Part shown: one piece after another, positions 9,115-18,136 of the stretch | Numbering within the stretch: position 1 is the stretch's first letter | How the letters are laid out: every line of letters begins with the position of its first letter | DNA from: Sinomonas sp. R1AF57 | GTDB lineage: Bacteria; Actinomycetota; Actinomycetes; Actinomycetales; Micrococcaceae | DNA: 64,000 bases | Direction of reading: 5' to 3' | Assembly: GCF_002224485.1 (NCBI RefSeq) | Contig: NZ_CP022463.1 | Span: 216,376 to 280,375, forward strand | Translations under genes and position numbers: made by a program | Notes under the pieces: model-generated | What the model was told of the DNA's origin: nothing | Seen by the model: only the letters and a program-made list of their open reading frames with translations | Databases searched by the model: none

Positions 9115-9606
9115 ATGACCACGCCCCGCACCGCCGAGTCCCGTTCCACCGAGCCCAGGCTCGTCGTCGACTTCGACAAGCTCCTCACCATGGCCGGCGC
9201 CGACCTCGGCGCGACCGACTGGATGGAGATCACCCAGGACCGCGTCAACCTCTTCGCCGACGCCACCGACGACCACCAGTGGATCCACACCGATCCCGAG
9301 CGGGCCAAGGACGGCCCGTTCGGCGCTCCGATCGCGCACGGATTCCTGACCCTCTCGCTCGTCATCCCCTTCTGGGGCGAGCTGTTCGACGTCGAGGGCG
9401 TCACGACGAAGGTCAACTACGGCCTCGACAAGGTCCGCTTCACCTCCCCCGTCAAGGTCGGCTCCAAGGTCCGCATGGTCGGCACCATCGCCGAGGTCTC
9501 CGAGGTCAAGGGCGGCGCGCAGATCAAGGTCAACGCGACCATCGAGATCGAAGGCCAGGAGCGCCCTGCCGTCGTCGCCGAGTTCCTCGCCCGCTTCTAC
9601 AAGTAG
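9115..9606 (+). CDS. MaoC-like enoyl-CoA hydratase
   Basis: The 163-residue protein is a single hot-dog fold MaoC dehydratase. The hydratase-2 active-site signature is seen as FADATDDHQWIHTDPE followed by FGAPIAHGFLTLSL, giving the Asp and His of the family. It hydrates trans-enoyl-CoA to 3-hydroxyacyl-CoA, the step between the acyl-CoA dehydrogenase or ligase product and the SDR in this cluster. CAGGAG lies 8 bases before the ATG. It is followed by a 49-base gap and the transporter gene. Confidence 0.87.
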   Translation: MTTPRTAESRSTEPRLVVDFDKLLTMAGADLGATDWMEITQDRVNLFADATDDHQWIHTDPERAKDGPFGAPIAHGFLTLSLVIPFWGELFDVEGVTTKVNYGLDKVRFTSPVKVGSKVRMVGTIAEVSEVKGGAQIKVNATIEIEGQERPAVVAEFLARFYK

Positions 9607-9655
9607 GCCCCTCGGTCCAGTCCATCCCCGTCCGCCCCGCCCCTAGGAACCTCCA

Positions 9656-10990
9656 ATGTCTGGAACCCTTCAGCTCACGCACATGAGCACGAGCGCGCAG
9701 CGCAAGGAAGCCCGCCGCGTCATCCTGTCCAGCTACCTGGGCAGCACCATCGAGTTCTACGACTTCCTCCTGTACGCGACGGCCGCCGCCGTGGCGTTCC
9801 CCAAGGTCTTCTTCGCCGGCACAGATCCCTGGGTCGGCGTCGTCGCCGCGTACGCGACCTTCGCCGCCGGCTATGTGGCCCGCCCGCTCGGCGGGATCAT
9901 CTTCGGCCACTTCGGCGACAGGCTGGGCCGCAAGGGGATGCTCATCGTGTCCATGGCGGTCATGGGCATCGCCTCGACCCTCATCGGATTCATCCCGGGC
10001 GCGAACGTCATCGGGCCCTGGGGCGCCGTGATCCTGGTGCTGCTGCGCGTGCTCCAGGGCATCGCCGTCGGGGGCGAATGGGGTGGGGCCGCGCTCATGG
10101 CGCTCGAGCACTCCGATCCCAAGCGGCGGGGCTTCGCTGCGTCGTTCGTCAACGCGGGCGCCCCCTCCGGGGCGGTCCTCGGGACGGTGGTCATGGGCAT
10201 CTTCTCGGCTCTGCCCCAGGACGCCTTCCTGGCCTGGGGCTGGCGCGTGCCGTTCCTGCTCTCCTTCGCGCTCCTCCTGGTGGGCATGTTCGTCCGGGTG
10301 AGGATCTCCGAGAGCCCGATCTTCGCCGCCGCCGTCGCCGCCGAAGCGTCCAAGGGCGCCGGGCAGCGCGCTCCGAAGGCGCCGCTGCTGGCCGTTCTGA
10401 GGCGTCCGAAGGCGCTGGTCTTCATCATGCTCGCCGGCGCCGCGGGGTTCGGCCTCCAGGTGGTGCTGCCCACGTTCTCGGTGACCTATGCCGTGTCCAA
10501 GGGCGCGCCGCAGCAGGGCGTGCTCTACGCCTTCGCCGCGGCCTCGGCCATCTCCATTGCCTTCGTGCTCCTGGGCGGCCGGATCTCGGACCGGCTGGGA
10601 CGGCGGCCCGTCATGGTCGTGGGACTCGTCCTCTTCGTCGCGTACCTGTTCCCGATGTTCGGCCTGCTCGGATCGGGCAACGTGTGGCTCGTGCTGCTCG
10701 CCTTCACGGTGGCCCTCATCCTGCACTCGACGCTCTACGGGCCGCTGGCCGCGTTCGTCTCGGAGCAGTTCGGCACCACGTCCCGCTACACGGGGGCGGC
10801 GCTCGGCTACCAGCTCGCGACCCTCATCGGCGCAGGCTTCACCCCCGGCATCGTCGCCTCGCTCTACAAGGACTCGGGCGAGAGCATCGGAGCGGTCGTC
10901 GCGTTCCTCGCCGTGATGTCCATCGTCTCCGCCGTGTTCATCCTGCTCACGCGGGAGTCCAAGGACAACGACCTCACCACCGTTCGATAG
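9656..10990 (+). CDS. MHS-family major facilitator (aromatic acid:H+ symporter-like)
   Basis: The 444-residue protein has about 12 membrane segments and the metabolite:H+ symporter signatures TIEFYDFLLYATAAAV, GGIIFGHFGDRLGRKGML (the loop 2-3 motif) and a matching RISDRLGRRPVM in the second half. Members of this subfamily import organic and aromatic acids; in phd/cou clusters the transporter (PhdT, CouT) sits in the same position and imports hydroxycinnamates. A TAGGAAC lies before the ATG; a second in-frame ATG at 9683 is possible. The ligase gene starts 10 bases after its stop. The substrate is inferred from context. Confidence 0.85.
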   Translation: MSGTLQLTHMSTSAQRKEARRVILSSYLGSTIEFYDFLLYATAAAVAFPKVFFAGTDPWVGVVAAYATFAAGYVARPLGGIIFGHFGDRLGRKGMLIVSMAVMGIASTLIGFIPGANVIGPWGAVILVLLRVLQGIAVGGEWGGAALMALEHSDPKRRGFAASFVNAGAPSGAVLGTVVMGIFSALPQDAFLAWGWRVPFLLSFALLLVGMFVRVRISESPIFAAAVAAEASKGAGQRAPKAPLLAVLRRPKALVFIMLAGAAGFGLQVVLPTFSVTYAVSKGAPQQGVLYAFAAASAISIAFVLLGGRISDRLGRRPVMVVGLVLFVAYLFPMFGLLGSGNVWLVLLAFTVALILHSTLYGPLAAFVSEQFGTTSRYTGAALGYQLATLIGAGFTPGIVASLYKDSGESIGAVVAFLAVMSIVSAVFILLTRESKDNDLTTVR

Positions 10991-11000
10991 GACTGACGCC

Positions 11001-12554
11001 ATGTACAACAACGGAGTTGGCTCCTGGCTCCACCGCCGCCGACCCAAGTCCGGTCCCAAGGTCGCCCTCGTGGCGGGGGAGCTCGAGCTCACCTACAACG
11101 AGCTGTCCGAGCGGGCGGACCGACTCGCGAATGCCCTGCGTCGCCGCGGGGTCGCCCGCGGCGACAGGATCGCCTACCTCGGAGAGAACGACCCGGCCTT
11201 CGTCGAGACCTTCTTCGCTGCCGGCATCCTGGGCGCCATCTTCATCCCGCTCAACACGCGCCTGGCCGCGCCCGAGCTCCAGTACCAGCTCGAGGACTCC
11301 GGCACGAGGCTCCTCGTCCACGGTGCCGCCCTCGACGCCCTCGCCGCTGCCGCGGTCGAGGGGACCGGGGTGCAGCGGCGGCTCGTCGTCGGCGCCGCGC
11401 ACGACGCCGGCACCGCCACCGCTGGGACCGGCGCCGCCGGCGTCGAACGCTACGAGGACGCGCTCGCCGCGGCACCGGCCGAGGTGATCGACGAGGCCGT
11501 GACGCACGACGACGGCGCCATGATCCTCTACACCTCCGGCACCACCGGCCGTCCGAAGGGTGCCCTGCTCACGCACGGCAACATCACATGGAACTGCATC
11601 AACGTGATCACGGACATGGACGTGAACCGGAACGACATCGCGCTCATGATCTCGCCGCTGTTCCACGTGGCCTCCCTCGACATGGGGCTCCTGCCGATGC
11701 TGCTCAAGGGCGCCACGGTGGTGCTCGAGCAGAAGTTCGATCCAGGCCGGACGCTCGAGCTCATCGAGAAGCACCGCATCACGGCCCTCAGCGGCGTGCC
11801 TACCACCTACCAGCTGCTGGCCGAGCACCCCGCCTGGGCGACGACGGACATCAGCTCGCTCGACAAGCTCACGTGCGGCGGCTCGGCGGTCCCGATGCGG
11901 GTCCTCGAGGCCTACGAGGAGCGCGGCCTCGGGTTCTCCAACGGCTACGGCATGACCGAGACGGCCCCCGGGGCAACCACGCTTCCCGTGTGGCGGTCCA
12001 AGGAGAAGGCAGGCTCCTCCGGGCTCGCGCAGTTCTTCACGGACGTGCGCATCGTCGACCCGATCGGGGAGGTCCTCGCGCCGGGGGAGGTGGGAGAGAT
12101 CCAGATCTCCGGCCCCAACGTCATCAAGCAGTACTGGAACCGCTCAGAGGCGACGCGGGACTCGTTCGCCGACGGCATCTGGTTCAAGTCCGGGGACATG
12201 GGCTACCTCGACGAGGAGGGCTTCCTCTTCGTCTCGGACCGGCTCAAGGACATGATCATCTCCGGGGGAGAGAACATCTACCCGGCAGAGGTCGAGGCGA
12301 TCATCGTCGAACTCGAGCAGGTCGCATCGGTCGCCGTGATCGGCGTGCCCGACGACAAGTGGGGCGAGGTGCCCAAGGCCATTGTGACCGTCCGCGACGG
12401 CATGACTCTGACCGAGGAGGAGGTCCGGGCACACCTCGACGGCCGGCTCGCGCGGTACAAGATCCCCAAGTCGGTCGTGTTCGTCGAGGAGATGCCGCGC
12501 ACCGCCAGCGGGAAGATCCGCAAGACGGAGCTGCGCAAGCAGTACGCGGGGTAG
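11001..12554 (+). CDS. Acyl/aryl-CoA synthetase (PhdA/CouL-like AMP-forming ligase)
   Basis: The 517-residue adenylate-forming enzyme shows the P-loop ILYTSGTTGRPKGALL, the SNGYGMTETAP motif, the hinge and A8 region in FKSGDMGYLDEEGFLFVSDR, KDMIISGGENIYPAEVE, and the catalytic Lys in PRTASGKIRK. It would form the CoA thioester of the imported acid with ATP, the first intracellular step. Short-chain, fatty or aryl acids cannot be told apart by eye; the aryl assignment follows the neighbours. AGGAC precedes the ATG, and the transporter stop is 10 bases away. Confidence 0.85.
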   Translation: MYNNGVGSWLHRRRPKSGPKVALVAGELELTYNELSERADRLANALRRRGVARGDRIAYLGENDPAFVETFFAAGILGAIFIPLNTRLAAPELQYQLEDSGTRLLVHGAALDALAAAAVEGTGVQRRLVVGAAHDAGTATAGTGAAGVERYEDALAAAPAEVIDEAVTHDDGAMILYTSGTTGRPKGALLTHGNITWNCINVITDMDVNRNDIALMISPLFHVASLDMGLLPMLLKGATVVLEQKFDPGRTLELIEKHRITALSGVPTTYQLLAEHPAWATTDISSLDKLTCGGSAVPMRVLEAYEERGLGFSNGYGMTETAPGATTLPVWRSKEKAGSSGLAQFFTDVRIVDPIGEVLAPGEVGEIQISGPNVIKQYWNRSEATRDSFADGIWFKSGDMGYLDEEGFLFVSDRLKDMIISGGENIYPAEVEAIIVELEQVASVAVIGVPDDKWGEVPKAIVTVRDGMTLTEEEVRAHLDGRLARYKIPKSVVFVEEMPRTASGKIRKTELRKQYAG

Positions 12555-12627
12555 GCGGCGCGGTAGCAGGCAACGACAGGCCGGCGGGCCCGGTAGGCTG
12601 GCAGTCCCGAACTGGAGGAAGCACGCC

Positions 12628-13839
12628 ATGTCCCTGTTGTCCGTCACCATCGTCGGGGGCGGCCTGGCCGGCTTCACGACCGCGAAGGAGCTGCGCTCGC
12701 GCGCTTTCACCGGGGCCATCACGATCGTCGACCCTGAGGGCCTGCCCTACGACCGCCCGCCCTTGAGCAAGGGCTACCTCCTCGGCGCCCGCGGCGCCGA
12801 GGCCATCCAGCTCTCCAAGGCGGAGTGGTTCGCGGAGAACAGGGTCGACGTCGTGAGCGGCACCGTGGTCGAGCTCCGCCCCGACCAGGGCGAGGTGGTC
12901 CTCGAGGACGGCCGCACCATCGCGGCCGCGGCGATCGTCCTGGCCACCGGGGGAGCGGCCCGCCGGCTCCCCATCCCGGGCGGGGACCTCGACTCGGTCC
13001 TCGAGCTGCGCAGCAGGGAGGACGCCGACCGCCTGCGCGCACAGCTGCAACCCGGCACCCGCTTGGCCGTCATCGGCGCGGGCCTCATCGGCGCCGAGGT
13101 GGCCTCCTCGGCGCTGCGGCTCGGAGCCGAGGTGACGCTCATCGACCCCGTCGACCCGCCTTTGGCCCCTGCCGTCGGCCCGGAGCTCGCCCGCCGCCTC
13201 CACGACATGCATGCGGCCGAGGGAATCAGGGTAGTCACCGGCCTGCCCACGGGCATCACGCGCGACGGCGGCGAGCACCGCGTGCGGCTCGCGTCCGGCG
13301 AGACGGTGGCCGCCGACGTCGTCCTTGCAGGCATCGGCATCGTGCCCCGCATGGCGCTCGCGGAAGCGGCCGGCCTGGCGGTGGACGACGGCGTGCTCGT
13401 CGACGAGTCCCAGCGGACAGCGCACCCGCGGGTCTACGCGGTGGGCGATGTGGCTCGGACCCGGCTGCCGGACGGGACCCTCATGCCGCGTGCGGAGCAC
13501 TGGGAGCATGCCATGAACACGGGCACGACGGCGGCCGCAGCGCTCCTCGGCCACGAGCGTCCCGAACATGGGGCGAGCTGGTTCTGGTCCGACCGCCACG
13601 GGGTCCACGTCGAGGGAGTCGGGTCGATGACGGCCGAGGGCACGACGGTGCTGCGGGAGGTGGACGGCGTCCCGACCGTGGCCTTCCGGATCGACCCCGA
13701 CGGCTACCTCGTGGGCTGCGCGGCGGTCGACGGCGGGACGGCCGTGCGCGCCGCACGGCGCATGATCGACCGGCGCATCAAGGCCGATCCCGCGGATCTG
13801 GCGAACCCCGCCGTCAGCCTCAGGACGCTCGCCCGCTAG
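12628..13839 (+). CDS. Ferredoxin reductase-type FAD/NAD(P) oxidoreductase
   Basis: The 403-residue flavoprotein carries VTIVGGGLAGFTTAKELR for FAD, YDRPPLSKGYLLG typical of rhodocoxin/putidaredoxin reductase-like enzymes, a second GxGxxG (VIGAGLIGAEVASSALRLG) for NAD(P)H, and VYAVGDVA closing the FAD site. The family passes electrons from NAD(P)H to a ferredoxin serving a P450 or ring oxygenase; no such partner is in the window. TAGGCT at 12593-12598 and GGAGGAAG before the ATG suggest its own promoter, so membership of the preceding operon is uncertain. Its stop directly abuts the stop of the convergent gene. Confidence 0.85.
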   Translation: MSLLSVTIVGGGLAGFTTAKELRSRAFTGAITIVDPEGLPYDRPPLSKGYLLGARGAEAIQLSKAEWFAENRVDVVSGTVVELRPDQGEVVLEDGRTIAAAAIVLATGGAARRLPIPGGDLDSVLELRSREDADRLRAQLQPGTRLAVIGAGLIGAEVASSALRLGAEVTLIDPVDPPLAPAVGPELARRLHDMHAAEGIRVVTGLPTGITRDGGEHRVRLASGETVAADVVLAGIGIVPRMALAEAAGLAVDDGVLVDESQRTAHPRVYAVGDVARTRLPDGTLMPRAEHWEHAMNTGTTAAAALLGHERPEHGASWFWSDRHGVHVEGVGSMTAEGTTVLREVDGVPTVAFRIDPDGYLVGCAAVDGGTAVRAARRMIDRRIKADPADLANPAVSLRTLAR

Positions 13840-14694
13840 CTACATCTGCCCGTACTTGGCCCGCGCGGCCGAGTACAGCCCGAAGCAGGCCAGTCCCACG
13901 GCGACGATGCCGAGGATCCACGCCCCGTACGGCTGCGCGGCGAGGCCCTTGAGGGCGCCGTCGAGCCCGGTCTGCTCGGAGGCGTCGAAGCGCAGCGCGG
14001 CCACCGTCACGAGGATGCCGACGATGCCGAGGGCAACCCCCTTCGCGGCATATCCCACGACGCCCACCGTCTCCACCGGCTTCCGTGCGGTGCCGTGCGG
14101 GGAAACCTCTGTGTCCAAGAACTTCCGGCTCACGCCGCGCCAGACGTAGTACACCCCCGTCCCGACCACCACGAGCCCGAGGATGACCAGGACAACCTGC
14201 CCTCCGGGGGCCGCGAGAATCGTGGCGGTGATCTCCTGCGACTTCTGGCGCGAGTCCTTGCCCGCACCCAGCGCATAGGAGAGGAACAGCCCGCCGATGG
14301 CGAGGAACACAGCGGCCTTGCCGGCGGCAGAGAGCACGTCCCACGTCCCCTCGGACCTGCTCCGGGCGGACAGGATCGCCTCGCTGATCCACCACAGGGC
14401 GAGCGCGGCGCAGCACAGGGCGGCCACCCACAGGACGACCAGGCCTCCGGGTGCCCCGGCGATCTGCTGGATGGCGCCGCTCTGGTCGGCGTGCTCGCCC
14501 TGGCCGCCCAGCGCGATCCTCAGTGCGAGGTAGGCGATGATCAGGTGGAGGAGGCCGACGAAGACGAACCCGCCCTGCGCGAGCGCCCGGCCGCCCTTGG
14601 ACCGGGCCGCCCGGACGGTGCCGCTCGCCGCATCGCGCGCGGCACCCTTCGCTGCCCCGCCCATTGATCCCCCCGCCTCGGTGCCCCCTGGCAT
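13840..14694 (-). CDS. DUF1206 membrane protein
   Basis: The 284-residue protein has about six hydrophobic segments arranged as repeated pairs, with the recurrent pattern GLLHLIIAYLALRIALGG, A-x-G-V-A-L-G-I-V-G and Y-A-A-K-G, as expected for the three-fold repeat of DUF1206. Function is unknown for the family. The N-terminal 40 residues are rich in Ala, Gly, Arg and Lys and likely cytoplasmic. GAGGAGG stands before the ATG at 14694. It is divergent from purA with a 182-bp gap and convergent with the reductase with no gap at all. Confidence 0.8.
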   Translation of the reverse strand: MPGGTEAGGSMGGAAKGAARDAASGTVRAARSKGGRALAQGGFVFVGLLHLIIAYLALRIALGGQGEHADQSGAIQQIAGAPGGLVVLWVAALCCAALALWWISEAILSARSRSEGTWDVLSAAGKAAVFLAIGGLFLSYALGAGKDSRQKSQEITATILAAPGGQVVLVILGLVVVGTGVYYVWRGVSRKFLDTEVSPHGTARKPVETVGVVGYAAKGVALGIVGILVTVAALRFDASEQTGLDGALKGLAAQPYGAWILGIVAVGLACFGLYSAARAKYGQM

Positions 14695-14751
14695 GGAAGC
14701 CTCCTCATCGTCGTCGTGCGCCTATTTTCGCGGCCCCGGGCGCCGCTTCGG

Positions 14752-14876
14752 TAGACTTGGGTGGCAAGAGCCCCGGCCTTCTTGCTCTTACCCCTCGAGG
14801 TGCGCAGTGGAACCGGGGCCTTCGCATGTAGGCCGACGGCCAGCCGGGCCGTGGGCGGTGTCCCGGGGAGGAATCC
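14752..14876 (+). ncRNA. Structured 5' leader of purA, possible pseudoknot
   Basis: A -10-like TAGACT at 14752-14757 predicts transcription from about 14764. Just downstream AAGAGC (14766-14771) pairs with GCTCTT (14784-14789), and the loop holds CCCGG (14772-14776), which pairs with CCGGG (14813-14817); the longer match is GCCCCGG with CCGGGGC. The order stem A, stem B, A', B' is that of an H-type pseudoknot, or of two alternative stems. It does not match a riboswitch class I recognise. A leader of about 110 nt before purA with this layout is compatible with cis-regulation, but that is inference. Confidence 0.4.
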
Positions 14877-16163
14877 ATGCCAGCAATCGTGATCGTCGGA
14901 GCCCAGTGGGGTGACGAGGGCAAGGGCAAGGCCACGGATCTGCTGGGTGGCCGAGTGGACTACGTCGTCAAGCCCAACGGCGGCAACAACGCCGGGCACA
15001 CCGTGGTCGTCGGCGGGCAGAAGTACGAGCTCAAGCTCCTCCCGGCCGGCATCCTCAGCCCCAACGCGGTCCCGATCATCGGCAACGGCTGCGTGGTGAA
15101 CCTCGAGGCGCTCTTCGAGGAGATCGAGGGCCTCCAGGCCCGTGGCGGCGACACCTCCCGGCTGCGTGTCTCCGCCAACGCCCACCTCGTCGCCCCCTAC
15201 CACCAGACGCTCGACAAGGTCACGGAGCGCTTCCTCGGCAAGCGCGCGATCGGGACCACCGGGCGGGGCATCGGTCCCGCGTACATGGACAAGGTCGCGC
15301 GCCTCGGCATCCGAGTGCAGGACGTGTTCGACGAATCGATCCTGCGGCAGAAGGTGGAGGGCTCGCTCCGCCAGAAGAACGAGCTCCTCGTGAAGGTCTA
15401 CAACCGCCGCGCCGTGATCGAGGAGGAGATCGTCCAGTACTTCCTCTCCTACGCCGAGCGGCTCCGCCCCCTCGTCATCGACTCGACCTATGTCCTCAAC
15501 CAGGCGCTCGACGACGGCAAGGTGGTCCTCATGGAAGGCGGCCAGGCCACCTTCCTCGACGTGGACCACGGCACCTACCCCTTCGTGACGTCCTCGAACC
15601 CGACCGCGGGCGGGGCCTCGGTGGGCTCCGGCATCGGCCCGACCCGCATCTCCCGCGCGATCGGGATCATCAAGGCCTACACCACGCGCGTCGGCGCCGG
15701 CCCGTTCCCCACTGAGCTGTTCGACGAGATGGGCGAGTACCTGCAGAAGACGGGCGGCGAGTACGGGGTCAACACCGGCCGTCCGCGCCGCTGCGGCTGG
15801 TACGACGCCGTGCTGGCGCGCCACGCCTCGCGCGTCAACGGCTTCACGGACTACTTCCTCACCAAGCTCGACGTGCTCACCGGCATCGAGAGGATCCCGG
15901 TGTGCGTGGCGTACGACGTCGACGGCGAACGGCACGACGAGATGCCCATGACGCAGACCGAGTTCCATCACGCGAAGCCCATCTTCGAGTACTTCGACGG
16001 TTGGACCGAGGACATCTCCGGGGCCAAGACCCTCGAGGACCTCCCGGCCAACGCCCGCGACTACGTCCTCGCGCTCGAGAAGCTCTCGGGGACCCGCTTC
16101 TCTGCCATCGGGGTGGGCCCGGAACGCGATCAGACCATCGTCGTGAGGGACCTGATCGACTGA
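14877..16163 (+). CDS. purA: Adenylosuccinate synthetase
   Basis: PurA joins IMP and aspartate with GTP to make adenylosuccinate, the first committed step to AMP. The 428 residues are the normal length. Diagnostic segments are [17 protein letters not shown] (P-loop and catalytic Asp), [14 protein letters not shown] with the catalytic His, [39 protein letters not shown], and [13 protein letters not shown] for the C-terminal GTP/aspartate region. GGAGG at 14867-14871 is 5 bases before the ATG. It is a single-gene unit with its own leader and a strong terminator. Confidence 0.97.
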   Translation: MPAIVIVGAQWGDEGKGKATDLLGGRVDYVVKPNGGNNAGHTVVVGGQKYELKLLPAGILSPNAVPIIGNGCVVNLEALFEEIEGLQARGGDTSRLRVSANAHLVAPYHQTLDKVTERFLGKRAIGTTGRGIGPAYMDKVARLGIRVQDVFDESILRQKVEGSLRQKNELLVKVYNRRAVIEEEIVQYFLSYAERLRPLVIDSTYVLNQALDDGKVVLMEGGQATFLDVDHGTYPFVTSSNPTAGGASVGSGIGPTRISRAIGIIKAYTTRVGAGPFPTELFDEMGEYLQKTGGEYGVNTGRPRRCGWYDAVLARHASRVNGFTDYFLTKLDVLTGIERIPVCVAYDVDGERHDEMPMTQTEFHHAKPIFEYFDGWTEDISGAKTLEDLPANARDYVLALEKLSGTRFSAIGVGPERDQTIVVRDLID

Positions 16164-16224
16164 TCTGAAAAAAACTTCCGGGAGCGCGTAACCCCATCGC
16201 GCCCTCGAGCGATTACCCAAGTGC

Positions 16225-16275
16225 AAGCCGGGCTGGAATCTGTCCCCCATCATGTTCCAGCCCGGCTTCTTCTCT
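16225..16275 (+). terminator. Rho-independent terminator after purA
   Basis: AAGCCGGGCTGGAA at 16225-16238 and its exact complement at 16255-16268 form a 14-bp perfect stem with a 16-nt loop, followed by CTTCTCTGTCTC. It ends the purA unit and separates it from the sigma-factor gene. Confidence 0.8.
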
Positions 16276-16359
16276 GTCTCGGTCCGGCCGTCGGCGCAGC
16301 TGGCTGACGGCTAGACTGAGCGGGTCCTGTCCGCCGCAGGAGTCTGCAGAGGGAACCCC

Positions 16360-16911
16360 GTGCTAGAACCCATCACCGACGCCGATCTGGCGCCGGGCGC
16401 CTGGACGGAGCATGAGCTCTTCACGCTTGTGTACCGTGTGCTGGCCCCTGCCGTCATGGGCTACCTCGCGGGGCGCGGCGTCGACGATCCGGAGGCGCTG
16501 ACGCAGGACGTCTTCGTGACGGTCCTGCCTCGGCTCGGCAGCATCAGCGGCGGGGCGTCCGGACTGCGGTCGTTCGTGTTCTCGGTGGCGCATGCGCGGG
16601 TCGTGGACCACTACCGGCGCCACGAGCGGCGTCCCAGGAGCGTGGACTACGACCCCCTCCTGGACGGGCGCCTCTCCAGCTCGGCGGAGCACGAGGCGCT
16701 CGTGGCCACCGGCAATTCGGACGCCGAACTGCTGATCGGCAAGCTCAAGGGGGACCAGAGAGAGGTGCTTCTCCTGCGCATCGTGGGAGAGATGAGCATC
16801 GAGGAAGTGGCGTCCACGCTGGGAAAGACGCCCGGCGCCGTCAAACAGCTCCAGCGCAGGGCCCTCAAGGCGCTGCGGGAGCACGTGTCCGAGGAAGAGT
16901 GGGTCCGATGA
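16360..16911 (+). CDS. ECF-type RNA polymerase sigma factor
   Basis: The 183-residue protein has a sigma region 2 (DPEALTQDVFVTVLPRLG, then FVFSVAHARVVDHYRRHERR) and a region 4 helix-turn-helix (LKGDQREVLLLRIVGEMS, IEEVASTLGKTPGAVKQLQRRA). It would direct RNA polymerase to a small regulon. The start is GTG at 16360, preceded by AGAGGGA. A TAGACT at 16312-16317 may be its -10. The next gene, a membrane protein, overlaps it by ATGA, the usual layout of an ECF factor and its membrane-anchored partner or anti-sigma factor. Confidence 0.88.
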   Translation: MLEPITDADLAPGAWTEHELFTLVYRVLAPAVMGYLAGRGVDDPEALTQDVFVTVLPRLGSISGGASGLRSFVFSVAHARVVDHYRRHERRPRSVDYDPLLDGRLSSSAEHEALVATGNSDAELLIGKLKGDQREVLLLRIVGEMSIEEVASTLGKTPGAVKQLQRRALKALREHVSEEEWVR

Positions 16912-17654
16912 GTGCATCAATGACGCAGGTGGAGGCGGTGCTCGCGGAGGAAGGGCTGGAGCACGACGCCGAGTTGCGGCGTGCGCTCGCACAGCTCCCT
17001 TCGCTGCGCCCGGCAGTGGCGCCCGGACTCTCGCCGGAGCTCGCAGCGGTGTTCTCGCGCGCCGCCGGCGCGCCGCGGGCTGACGTTCCGGTGACGGCGC
17101 AGCTCGCCGTCGTGCCCAGTGCCGCGGTGATCCAGCTCAGCCGTGCCGAGGCGCGGCGTGCCGAGGCAGCGGCGGCATCTGCTGCCCGGCCCCGGTGGCG
17201 CCGGCGCGGCGCCGTGATCGGTGCCGTCGTCGTCGCGGGCATGGGCCTGGGCGTCAGCGGCGTCGCGGCCCTCAGCTCCCAGGGCTGGGAGGCCTGGCCG
17301 TCTGGCTTCGCCCACGTCCTGCCGTCCGAGTCCGCCACGCAGGACACGAACCCGGAGACGCCGGAGGCGCCCGCGCACTCCGACGCCGCCGCGGTGCAGC
17401 CAGCGCAGCCAGAGTCTCCGGCTGCGAAGTCGGCCGCGGACCCGGGCGCTGCCCAGAGCTCCCCGGGCGCCGGCCCCCAGGACGCCAACGCGCAGGGCGG
17501 GGACCAGACCCGACCCAAGGGCGGCGCCGGCAGTTCGGGGACCCAGGGCAGTCAGGGCGGCAACAGCCAAGGCGGCAACAGCCAGGGCGGCACCGGGCAG
17601 GGCGGCAGCGGCCAGACCGGGCATCAGGGCAACAGCCAAGGCAGCAACCGCTAG
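16908..17654 (+). CDS. Membrane-anchored partner of the ECF sigma factor
   Basis: This 248-residue protein has a charged cytoplasmic N-terminal part of about 100 residues, a single membrane helix at residues 101-122 (GAVIGAVVVAGMGLGVSGVA) preceded by RPRWRRR, and a low-complexity outer part rich in Ala, Pro, Gly, Ser and Gln that ends in short repeats of the type NSQGG. Topology, position and the start overlapping the sigma stop suggest an anti-sigma or sensor role. No classical HxxxCxxC zinc anti-sigma motif is visible, so the mechanism is open. The ATG at 16908 was preferred to an upstream in-frame GTG because of the overlap. Confidence 0.65.
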   Translation: MSASMTQVEAVLAEEGLEHDAELRRALAQLPSLRPAVAPGLSPELAAVFSRAAGAPRADVPVTAQLAVVPSAAVIQLSRAEARRAEAAAASAARPRWRRRGAVIGAVVVAGMGLGVSGVAALSSQGWEAWPSGFAHVLPSESATQDTNPETPEAPAHSDAAAVQPAQPESPAAKSAADPGAAQSSPGAGPQDANAQGGDQTRPKGGAGSSGTQGSQGGNSQGGNSQGGTGQGGSGQTGHQGNSQGSNR

Positions 17655-17704
17655 GCAGGTTTCGGCGCCCAGTGCGCCGCGGACGGCGGGGATAGCATGG
17701 GCTC

Positions 17705-18136
17705 ATGCGGCACGTGAACGACCCTGCGGTCATCGAACGCCTCATGGACACGCCCGGCACGTGGGCGATCGTGGGCCTCTCCCAGAACGAGTGGCGAGCG
17801 GCGTACTCCGTGTCCCTCTTTGTCCGCGACACCCTCGGGCACCGCGTCATCCCCGTGAACCTGCGGGCCGAGGAGGTCCATGGCGAGAAGGGCTACGCCG
17901 CCCTTGCCGACATCCCGTCGGACCGCCACCCGATCGACGTCGTGGACTGCTTCGTGAACTCGCGGAAAGTCGGCGCCGTCGTGGACCAGGCCATCGCGGT
18001 GGGGGCCAAGGCGGTCTGGCTGCAGCTCGGCGTGGTCGACGACGACGCGGCGGACCGCGCCAAGGCGGCCGGCCTCGACGTCGTCATGGACGCGTGCCCC
18101 CAGCGTGAGATCTGGCATCGCCGGAGGCCTGCCTGA
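17705..18136 (+). CDS. YccU-type CoA-binding domain protein
   Basis: The 143-residue protein is a stand-alone CoA-binding Rossmann domain: TWAIVGLSQNEWRAAYSVSL near the N terminus, VIPVNLRAEEVHGEKGYAAL, DVVDCFVNSRKVGAVVDQA, and AKAVWLQLGVVDDDAADRA. It is a distant paralogue of the CoA-binding gene at 21177. The function of such free-standing domains is unknown. TAGCAT at 17693-17698 lies only 6 bases before the ATG and there is no ribosome site, which suggests a leaderless message. Its TGA overlaps the next ATG. Confidence 0.8.
   Translation: MRHVNDPAVIERLMDTPGTWAIVGLSQNEWRAAYSVSLFVRDTLGHRVIPVNLRAEEVHGEKGYAALADIPSDRHPIDVVDCFVNSRKVGAVVDQAIAVGAKAVWLQLGVVDDDAADRAKAAGLDVVMDACPQREIWHRRRPA

Noticed and set aside
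9530-11092. A minus-strand open frame of 520 codons opposite the MHS transporter
   Set aside because: Composition is Glu/Arg/His-rich shadow sequence, and the transporter on the plus strand has full family motifs.
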